NCBI GenBank assembly: GCA_037178675.1
Contig: JAYMGJ010000019.1
Location: 23,210-87,209, forward strand
Length of the DNA: 64,000 bases
Direction: 5' to 3'
DNA from: Scleroderma bovista
Lineage: Eukaryota > Basidiomycota > Agaricomycetes > Boletales > Sclerodermataceae
The position numbers and the translations under genes are program-made. The stretch's first letter is position 1; the number at the start of each line of letters is the position of its first letter. Positions 56,249 to 64,000 of this stretch are shown one piece after another. The notes under the pieces were generated by a model. That model was not told where the DNA came from, ran no database searches, and saw only the letters and a list, made by a program, of their open reading frames with translations.

Positions 56249-56734
56249 CGCGATTGGGTCAGCGGTTGCGGAGATATTCACATTTTCGCATTTGGGTGGA
56301 GTTTGGGACTGATAGGTCGATATCTCGGGATCTAAGGCTCGTCCTGCTTCGTCCTTTCGTGTCCTAACCCCTCTGTACTATGGCAACACCATCCTATCAC
56401 GCCGCATCCATCCGTCCAGCCGTTCCCTCGCTATGCTGCACTTCTCCTCCTCCCCCCCTCTTTCTGAGATTCATCCATTCTGCCTCTGTTTCTCGACCGG
56501 CCCTTTCGTCCTTTTAGTCTCTAGTTCTCTCAATCTTGTCGATTTCGTATACATTTTTACATCGCGTGTTTCCCTTGCCGTTCCGGAGATATTCGCATTT
56601 TGGAGTCCAGAGAGGAGGGAGAATGATCCGCATCTATGTCGACGGTTTCTGCGCTGGTCCCTTATCGCTTCTAGGGCCAAGTACTACTCGATGAGGGCTT
56701 TCTAACGCCACCTTGATCGCCCCAATCGGACCCC
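56249..56734. other. Spacer between copia B and element B
   Basis: No gene is recognised. A GGAGATATTC(A/G)CATTTT word occurs twice (about 56270 and 56585). Open frames are short. Confidence 0.4.
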
Positions 56735-56816
56735 ATGCACCTACTTAGGCCGTCTTACACGGCCACCCGAAGGTGAAAATCGGCCGAGTGTCATGGACCA
56801 GCGGATGGTAGCCCAG
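56735..56816 (+). repeat. Left terminus of element B
   Basis: ATGCACCTACTTAGGCCGT matches the right end of element A read inverted (ATGCACCTGGGTAGGCCGT). AATCGGCCG and ATGGACCAGC match the inner part of A's left terminus. Confidence 0.7.
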
Positions 56817-57169
56817 GAATAATTTGTTATCGATTGCCACGGATGGGCTACCTACTTAGATATTATCACAATGTAATATGGGTGGGCTAGATTGTCAATT
56901 AAGAGGAGGGTGAATGGGTCGAATTAAATATTGTCATGGAAATTAATGGGAGCACATAATTTGTGCTCACTATATCATTCGGGTGGGCCCAGGCCTGCCT
57001 TTCATTCATGTCATTGGACAAGCCCATATTGTATTATCATGTAGGTGTATAGGTGAGCTAAACTAAATCAGAGTAGCAGGGGGCACCAATACACAAATGG
57101 CACCGTGGTAATTACCCCGGGATTATTGTCAATAATCAGGGGTGTTCCTACTGCGGGTAAAGTGTCACT
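56817..57169. other. Left subterminal region of element B
   Basis: Contains TGTAATATGGGTGGGCTAG (about 56873), like A near 13140, and GGCACCGTGGTAAT (about 57095), which recurs near 57825 in the duplicated terminus. No gene. Confidence 0.55.
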
Positions 57170-57585
57170 ACCATGGGGTGGTAATCACTACCGCGGTTAA
57201 TAATCACTAGGTTGGTAATCACTATGAGGGGTTGGTCATCACTACCGCGGGTTGGTAATCACTACCGCTGGTTAATAATCACTACGTTGGTAATCACTGA
57301 GGGGTTGGTCATCACTACCGCGGGGTATGGGTCACTACCACGGGTTAATAATCACTAGGTTGGTAATCACTATGAGGGGTTGGTCATCACATCCACGGGG
57401 TATGGGTCACTACCGTGGGTTGGTAATCACTACCGCGGGTTAATAATCACTAGGTTGGTAATCACTACGAGGGGTTGGTCATCACTACCGTGGCTTGGTC
57501 ATCACTACCGCGGCTTGGTCATCACTACCGCGGCTTGCTCGTTACTACCGCAGGTTGGTTGTCACTACCCTTGGTATGTGTAATG
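57170..57585. repeat. GGTTGGTAATCACTACCGC minisatellite
   Basis: About 18 variants of a 19-23-bp unit, GGTTGGT(A/C)ATCACTACCGCG, interspersed with GGTTAATAATCACTAGG forms. It is the element B counterpart of the CGGCA minisatellites of element A and centres on ACCGCGG. Confidence 0.92.
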
Positions 57586-57630
57586 ATTGCAGGCAGGTAT
57601 AATTCCATATTGTGTGATAATGTAAACCAC

Positions 57631-58020
57631 ATGCACCTCCTTAGGCTGATGCATACAACCACACCAGAATAAAAATCGGCTAATCAGTACAACACAGAAC
57701 AGGACTATGCTAGAACCATGGTCAGTTATAATAATGGCGCAGTAGGTATGACCCATGATTTTATAATATAGGTATATAGGTGAGCATGTTCAAATCAGTC
57801 CAACACAAGGGACACCACTACGCTAATGGCACCGTGGTAATAGCTATTTCAAATAAGCAGTCACTACCGCGGGTGAAGTGTGACTACCACGGGGGGTGTA
57901 ATAACTACAATAGGTAAGGGGAACTGCTGCGGGGATGTAATTACAATAGGTAATGGAAACTGCCGTGGGATTAATTCAACTACCGGGGGTTAGGTTTAGG
58001 GACCACTAGCGTATGAAACA
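57631..58020 (+). repeat. Internal second copy of the element B terminus
   Basis: ATGCACCTCCTTAGGCTGATG at 57631 followed by AAAATCGGCTAATCAG repeats the terminal block. Further on, TATAGGTGAGC and GGCACCGTGGTAAT follow at the same spacing as in 57050-57110. The first 0.9 kb of the element is thus tandemly duplicated. Confidence 0.65.
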
Positions 58021-58838
58021 GGATGGAACCAATGTTTGGAAAGAGGACATGCTGCAGCATATAGGTGACTTATTGGTATTTGATGTCAGTAACACACCTA
58101 TTACTGTGGGAACAAAAATACATAGTGACCGCAGGTATATTAAATGATGACTGGTATATAGGTTTATCCTATATAAAGGAAGTATTAAATAAAAACTAAC
58201 ACTAGGGTTGTTGGATCGCTCTGTGCATGGTAATTATTCAAGGACTATGAATGGTGACATAGTATCAAGTGGAAAAGTATTAACCGTGGCAACATTTCCA
58301 CCGGAACAAAAGTATCAACTGCAGTGACCACCATGGGAGGCATATATTAACATGAAATGGAAAATATAATTTGATTGCATTATTGGGGTCATAGATGGGT
58401 TATGCAGTACACCGATGCAACCGCGGTAGCTACTGTTGGGTAGTAGAATGACACCACAAAAGTGGCACAATCCACGGTGGTGACAGCTCATGCAGGGTAG
58501 ATAGTACCACACACAATTCAGTGAAATGTACCATTCAAATGAAATTATTTACGACGAATTACTGGACCCCTGGTGATAAGTGGGCAGGACTCAGTTGGCA
58601 TACCAGGGCTGCTAAATAATTAACAGCATCTGTGCACAATTGGGGGTAGAATATTTTTTGGGTGAAACAAACAAATTGCATTCATAAAGTAAAGGACAAA
58701 AAAGAATTTAATACATGTGAACCGAAAAAACAATGTCTGGTGGCAAAAAGAAATGTTGTAAAAAAGAAAGTACAAAGATGTATGAATAAAGCAAATAGTC
58801 TGTGCAAAAACAATGTATGAATGGAGATAAAAAAAATA
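58021..58838. other. AT-rich noncoding region of element B
   Basis: No gene is recognised. Scattered CCGCGG, CCACGG and ACCGTGG words to about 58500, then an A-rich tract with several AAAAAA runs (58640-58830) leading to the 3' end of the Zn-cluster gene. Confidence 0.5.
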
Positions 58839-60830
58839 TTAAATGTCCATTTTATTCCCTTCCACAGCGCCTACACATCCCTCATCTGAAACCGCGGGTG
58901 CGGGAACTGAGTTATCGGGGACATTGGCGGGACTTATGATGATGATGGGGGGAGGAATCGCTTGGGGATCCAGAGGCATTCCATCACCTTCTGTAACGTT
59001 GGGAGACTACAGGGGATGTAAGTAGCGAACCATGGGTGAATCAATAGGACTTACCGCGGTGGTGGGGACAGAATCCCTGGCTTCATCCACAGCCATTGCA
59101 TCGTCTGTGGAGATGATGAAGGGAGGGGGGCGTGATGGAGGCACATGGTCATCGCCAGCAGGGCTGGGAGACCGAGGCGGATGTCTGTCTTCTACCGCAG
59201 TTGGACCCCAGAGAGTGTTCAAGAGGTCGGGGGCAATGGATCCCACATGGATCGTGATGGTGGTGGACGCATCAGGCAAAGATGATGCAGGCGGCTGTGG
59301 GGGCGATTCCATGCTTGCAACCGCAGGCGGTGTGGGATCCGGTCCATGGTCTGCAGGAGGGACGTCGGGGGAGCATGCAGCAGGCGAGGGCGCACGGAAA
59401 ATTGATGCAGGACTTCCAAGTGGGGTGGAAGTCTGCATGGAAGGGGGAGGGGGCAGTTCTGGATGGACAATCAGCGTACCTGACCTCAGACTCTCCATGA
59501 GCTGGCGAAGAGTGTCCATTTGAACCTCTTGCGCCTCCAGCCTACGTGTCACATCGCCCAGCTTCTCCTTCAAGTCCGAACATTCGCTGCAGGCGCTTGT
59601 AGTCATCGCTGTGGTCGTATGTTCGCTGTGTTCGGTGCTTGTACCACGGTCCCTTGATTTTGAAAGCCATCGCGGTTGCACTATCAGCACTCCATCAAAT
59701 TCTGTTTAGATTTTCAGCAGAACAGAGCAAAGGAAATATTTAACCTACTTTCACGTCTGCCCCTTGATGGGCCAAGTGTGGAAGGTCCAGCTGTGGCTGC
59801 TGGACGTGGAGAGGGGACATCCATGGGCGCGGGACTTTTGGCTTTGCGTTTGCGAGCAGAACGGGGAGGGTTGGTACGGGTTGGGGCAGCAGTAAGTGCT
59901 GGTGATGGGGCGGGGTCGGGTTGGCTTGTCCGTGTAGCTGGTGCACGGGACTGCGATCGCGACCTGACGCGCTTGAGTGACAAGCTGCACCCATGCTTCC
60001 CCTTGTTGCATTGGAAGCATGCACGATCCTCCTTCCTGGCACAGGGTAACATCTGACAGGCGCAGTGGTCACATCGATCGGCGGCAGGAAGGATTGGGAA
60101 GTCGGGAGGGGGATGGTGAAGGTCGTAGGTCTTGGTTACACCGCGGCGGGTAGGCTTCGCAGTGTCTTCGTCATCGCTGTCGACAATGGGGGCGGACTTG
60201 ACGCGTTTACGAGGGCGACGGGATTGGCTACGTCCCCGAGTCTGCTCACGTCCACGGCGACGACTTCTTGCCTCCTCTGCACCAACTGGCTCGGATGGGC
60301 TGACCTCATAGCTACTCACCTCATATGCCCTTTGCTTTCCCTTATCAACCCTCTGCATCTCTGCCTGCTCACCATCCACCCTGCCTTCGTTGCTCGGTTC
60401 CGGAATATTTTCACCGCGGTTGCACCACGGATGGTCGGAGACACTGTCTGCAGGGGATTGGAGCATTTGGGGCCACTTTGGCCACGTTGTAATACCCTCG
60501 GATGGATCTTCCAGGTCGCGATCAAGGGCCATGAGCATGGGGGGAATGCTGAAACCGCGGGGTAAGTTCCCCACCACCTCTCTGACGCGGTTCTGACGGT
60601 TGTTAGTGGCATTGAACTATGTTGAATATTGGACTCACCAGTTGGGCCCAGACATTGCGATGGACCTCCAGCCATGACGCAGTATCCTTCGTTTTCTTAA
60701 TAGCTGCTACTCTGCCGGTAATAATGCTGGTGGCATCCGCGATAACTTCTCCAGGGGTCATGGGTGTTCTGAAGTCTTCGGGAACGTTGGATGGGGATGG
60801 GACTTGGATTTCGGATTGTTGGGTGGACAT
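58839..60830 (-). CDS. Zn2Cys6-spaced cysteine cluster plus coiled-coil protein of element B
   Basis: Homologue of the element A gene at 15144-17110 with the same four-exon plan. Minus-strand exon 1 starts MSTQQSEIQVPSPSNV and ends NVWAQL; exon 2 has NLPRGFSIPPMLMALDRD, an RS/basic region (SQSRRPRKRVKSAP), the cysteine cluster at 59987-60073 with identical 29-residue spacing C-x2-C-x6-C-x7-C-x2-C-x6-C, and another RS region; exon 3 starts KFDGVLIVQPRWLSKS and contains the heptads SDLKEKLGDVTRRLEAQEVQ; exon 4 starts SPNVTEGDGMPLD and ends NKMDI. The reading is open throughout, so this copy may be intact. Its C-terminal half is Pro-rich and unlike A in sequence, while the Zn cluster, FDGVLI block and intron phases are conserved. 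Confidence 0.68.
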
Positions 60831-61686
60831 AGTTTTGTAGGAGTGAGATGAGTGAGAGAGGAAAACAAGTTTGCGGTGTGGAAGCCGCAGGGTATGTTGA
60901 ACATTTATTATGATTAGGTCAGCAGATGTCACACACCCAGACTGACCATTGGTATGTCATCAGGCGCCAAGCCACGTGCTAATAATCTCTGTTTAGCTAG
61001 TCAGGCACCAACATCAACGTGTAAATTTAATCACCGAGGTATAAATGGAATTGAAGGTCTCATAGGATTTTTGAAGGGAACCCACTGCGGTAACATACAG
61101 TATTTTAGATTTAACAGTATAATGGGTGCAGTATTAGTATCAAATAGACCACACACAGCAATGCTTGTACAATTGTGATTGCATATTGTGATTGCATAGC
61201 TAGTGCAAGCGACATTATTCACACTAACCCTTATTGGATAAAATAGCCGCGGAAGGTAAACACAATCGGAAGGCATTTTCGTCGGGTAAATGTTGAAATG
61301 TAGGCTGGACACCTGAAGTCCACTACAAATATAATGTGTGAAATTTCTCTGCTTTCTTGGAAAGCATAGAAAAGTATACCCGCAATGTCTAGTGACGGAA
61401 CAATGACCGCGGGTGTGCTAAACCTGTTTCATTGTCTATTGTTATCAGCAAATACTGACCTACAGCGCTACAATTAGGCTTGTTCATACCTAAACATTTC
61501 TACAAAAAGATAGAACAATTGCAATCCATTGAGAGTGATATATAGTACCCGAATTCCACCCTAGATTCCAGATGTCTTAATGGTGGGAAATATCTTATGT
61601 AAGCATTCGACCCGAACATATATGATCGCGGCCTGTGAACACCAAGCCCTTGCCAGCCTTCTTTATTTCATACACAACCACCAACC
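60831..61686. promoter_or_regulatory. Divergent promoter region of element B
   Basis: 856 bp between the starts of the Zn-cluster gene (-) and the W-x-P-P gene (+). It contains CCGCGGAAGG (about 61247) and ACCGCGGGTG (about 61410), the element's own motif, so it could be autoregulated. No RNA gene is seen. Confidence 0.4.
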
Positions 61687-63097
61687 ATGACCGGACCAGC
61701 TAGGAATGTTAGATTTATCGATGATGGAGCAGCCAACCCTGGTAAATTGTTATATTGGAACTGTCTTTGGCATTTGAGATTGATTTTGGGCAGGTTTATT
61801 TGGTAGCCCAGGGTGGACACCTCCAAAAAGACGGTCTCTGAGCAGAACATGTATGTATCCTTCATGTACACTTTAACAGTACTCATTTTATGTTTACAGC
61901 AAGTGATAATAGCACTGGGTGGTGTCCACCCGATGAACCTCCCCCTCCACCCGCGGCAGACCCGATGTCTATTGAAGTGGATGAAGGTTCGTTCCCCATG
62001 CTTGAATCACCTGTGGGTGCGAGGTCTGACATCTGGGCTGAACCAGGGGTGTTGCCAAGTCCTGAGTGGGACCCTCCTGCATTTCCACCCACATCAACAC
62101 CCGACCGTGGGGATGTAGCCAGCACACCCATGCCTCAAACATCGTCTGACTCATCATCCGACACCGACACCTCAGAGGATAGCCAGGGATGGATCCCTCC
62201 CCCTCTACCGCCATCACAAACCTTTCCCGAAGTGTCCCCAAGCCCTACCTCCGATGGAAACTCATCACCCCGGCCGATCACACCCATCCGCGCAACATCA
62301 CCTGACTCCTCCGATACTGACGCGTCGAAGGACAATGAAGGATGGACTCCACCTGCACAGCCAGCATTATACATACCACTGACATCGCCAATGTCAGTTT
62401 CGTCCGTTCAGTCCACCCCTTCAAAGTCACCCCACGGATCACCATCAATGGCTGGGTCCCCACTCTTCTCAGGGACAGGTGAGCCAACTGAGAGTGGATC
62501 TAACCCAGAGGAAAGATTCTTTGAGAATTCCTTGCCAAGGGTAGTTGGTACGAGCCCCATTGCACATCGTAGGTTAGTGGATAAGGGAAAGGGAAGGGAA
62601 GCGGAATCGGGCCCGGTGAGCGGATTCCCTGCAACATGTCCCAAGGATATGGAAGGTTAGTTAGGCCTTGGTTGGAGTTTCCTACACTGACACCATCGTA
62701 GGGGAATGGTGGCACTTGCTGAGAATGATGGCCGACCTGGAAATTTACAAAGGTAAATTCAATTGCCCGCGGCATGAATGTGAGTGCATTGACATCTCTA
62801 TTAAATTGATATTGACAATCAATAGTAAGCACAGCGCGACAGATTGCAGCCCGCTTCCACCCCAAGGACGGCAAAATTACCCGCCTGGACAACTCCTACG
62901 ACAAACCGCTTATTGCAATGTACATGCAATACGCGGACAAGTTGGTGGAAGAAACTCGGGAGTGGAGGAGGCTCATTGCATTGAGGGCACATTATGCTGA
63001 CATCATAGATAAGTTGGAGCAAATTGATAAGGGTGAGATGGAGGGCACACAGATTGCCATGGATCAATTAGAAGATTTACACCCATCAATGTTGTAA
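61687..63097 (+). CDS. W-x-P-P repeat protein of element B
   Basis: Homologue of the gene at 18177-19477. It starts MTGPARNVRFIDDGAAN; the next exons carry GSPGWTPPKRRSLS, then a disordered region with TGWCPPDEPPP, SQGWIPPPLPP and NEGWTPPAQP, plus repeated SS(D)TD.S(E/K)D acidic Ser clusters that may be phosphorylated. A short exon EWWHLLRMMADLEIY follows, then the last exon with STARQIAARFHPKD, KPLIAMYMQYADKLVEE and REWRRLIALRAHY, ending DLHPSML. The exon plan matches element A. No enzymatic motif. W-x-P-P could be a docking motif for a partner. Confidence 0.6.
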
Positions 63098-63646
63098 TTA
63101 CAATTGGTTGTCTGTTTTTATCTTGAACAAAAAACATTCAGTTTGTACAGGGATAAGCACTAGCATGGTGAGTATGATGGGCACCATGGAGTGATTGATT
63201 TTGGATCCACACATTGTGCTTGTGATAGTCCCCGCAGTAGCAATGGTCACCATGGCTGTAATCCACACCTTTTGTTCTAAATGGTTCTAAACATCATGGT
63301 ACCACGTGAATCATATATACTGCGGCTCTCATATATACCGCGGCTATTACAGACATATGTGCTTGCAACTGTCACCCCAGTTATAATTCAAACCTTTGGC
63401 TGAGGTCAATAGTTGTAAATACCGCGGCTATCATACATATTGTGGATATGGTACATGATGCCACTGTGCTGAGACGCCTTGGTTGTTACTACCCCGGGCA
63501 TTATCCATACCGCGGCCTTACGTACAACTCCTATATACATGCTGTGGCTATTATACACATACCGCGGTCGTGATCATCACCTTGTTTTGACCCACCCAGT
63601 GGTCCCATATTTGATGTATGTACTTTACAATACATATGAAATAAAC
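63098..63646. repeat. CCGCGG motif cluster between convergent genes
   Basis: ACCGCGGC(T/C) occurs at about 63337, 63420, 63507 and 63560, and CTGCGGCT or CTGTGGCT variants between, most embedded in (A/T)CATATATAC-like AT-rich words. No gene. The corresponding gap in element A is only 80 bp. Confidence 0.7.
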
Positions 63647-64000
63647 CTACGTTCGGCGCCTCTTTTGTATATGGGCGTCATCATAATCCTCCAGCCTGGG
63701 CGGGAGCCTTTTTGGCCGGACCGACTGCCGCCTTACTACATTCTTTTCCCCGCCATCGCATTTGTGTTGGAGTTGGAGTGATGAATCTCCTGCATCTTCT
63801 TTGAGCCTTATGAGTAATTTGCTTGATGGGGCCACAATGCATACCTTGTGTAATGGCGGCCCTCGAAAGACCTGCGGCCGGCACTTGAACTGACGGACCA
63901 CTCCGTTTGGCAACTTCGGAGGGCTGGGCTGGACGTATATCAAATTTGTAAGAATAAATTTATTTGTGATGCAATACGAAGCACTCTTACCTTTTGTCTT
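63647..64000 (-). CDS. Basic-tailed protein of element B, C-terminal end
   Basis: A minus-strand open frame runs off the window edge on its 5' side. It reads RQFKCRPQVFRGPPLHK, then after a possible intron VVRRQSVRPKRLPPRLEDYD and ends HIQKRRRT. Position (convergent with the W-x-P-P gene), strand and the basic KRRR terminus match the element A gene at 19558-21420, which ends SPKRRRK. Sequence similarity beyond the tail cannot be judged from the portion visible. Confidence 0.4.
   Translation of the reverse strand, partial: KTKGKSASYCITNKFILTNLIYVQPSPPKLPNGVVRQFKCRPQVFRGPPLHKVCIVAPSSKLLIRLKEDAGDSSLQLQHKCDGGEKNVVRRQSVRPKRLPPRLEDYDDAHIQKRRRT

Larger units (their letters stand above)
56735..64000. 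mobile_element. Element B: relative of element A, right end outside the window
   Basis: It starts with a terminus homologous to element A (ATGCACCTACTTAGGCCGT, then AATCGGCCG and ATGGACCAGCG), followed by a repeat-rich subterminal region and homologues of three element A genes. It is peppered with CCGCGG and ACCGC words in place of the CGGCA of element A. No transposase or TET/JBP gene is seen before the window ends. Confidence 0.65.

Noticed and set aside
57170..57585. A CRISPR-like array in element B
   Set aside because: Units are contiguous and degenerate with no unique spacers, and the context is a eukaryotic transposon; it is a minisatellite.
59032..59523. A 163-codon plus-strand Gly-rich frame in element B
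   Set aside because: It is antisense to the Pro-rich part of the Zn-cluster gene, whose coiled coil and exon joins are conserved with element A.

Overview
The window reads as a filamentous basidiomycete nuclear genome, most likely an Agaricomycete. The evidence is short GT-AG introns of about 45-60 bp in every recognisable gene, FunK1-type protein kinases, a DUF6532-type protein, Plavaka and KDZ transposase remains, and Ty1/copia retrotransposons. There are no bacterial operons or ribosome-binding sites. Little of the window is ordinary host sequence; most of it is mobile or rearranged DNA. Species cannot be told from the sequence alone.

Layout. (1) 1-12856: a very large inverted repeat. The arms 1-3968 and 8889-12856 appear identical wherever compared, and flank a 4.9-kb unique centre with an amino-acid permease gene (+) and a truncated sedolisin protease gene (-). 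The left arm ends inside the permease reading frame and the right arm cuts the sedolisin gene. (2) 12967-28555: element A, a roughly 15.6-kb composite DNA transposon with imperfect terminal inverted repeats. It holds the C-terminal part of a KDZ transposase, a multi-exon TET/JBP-family dioxygenase with its metal ligands present, a protein combining a Zn2Cys6-spaced cysteine cluster with a coiled coil, a W-x-P-P-rich disordered protein, a basic-tailed protein, a small unrecognised protein, and several minisatellites that all contain CGGCA. (3) 28556-40213: copia and other solo LTRs, a Plavaka C-terminal fragment, a DUF6532-type gene and a FunK1 kinase gene. (4) 40808-46680: a complete but dead copia element with two LTRs and a GAATC target-site duplication. 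(5) 46681-56734: Plavaka and pogo pseudogenes, and a second copia copy (inverted, broken by a solo LTR and fused to an unknown gene tail). (6) 56735 to the right edge: element B, a relative of element A entering from its left terminus. It carries homologues of the Zn2Cys6/coiled-coil gene, the W-x-P-P gene and probably the basic-tailed gene, but is peppered with CCGCGG instead of CGGCA.

How it may fit together. Elements A and B share termini and a gene module, including intron phase, but each is saturated with its own CGG-containing word. A Zn2Cys6 cluster normally reads CGG triplets, so the module looks like a self-recognition system: an element-encoded dimeric DNA-binding protein with its own motif arrays, alongside a transposase and (in A) a 5-methylcytosine oxygenase. 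The neighbouring copia element shows strong CpG decay, with CGA-to-TGA stops and LTR sites where one copy has TG and the other CA. This implies that cytosine methylation acts on repeats in this genome and gives a possible reason for a transposon to carry a TET/JBP enzyme. The identifications are from motifs read by eye; no database search or alignment program was run.
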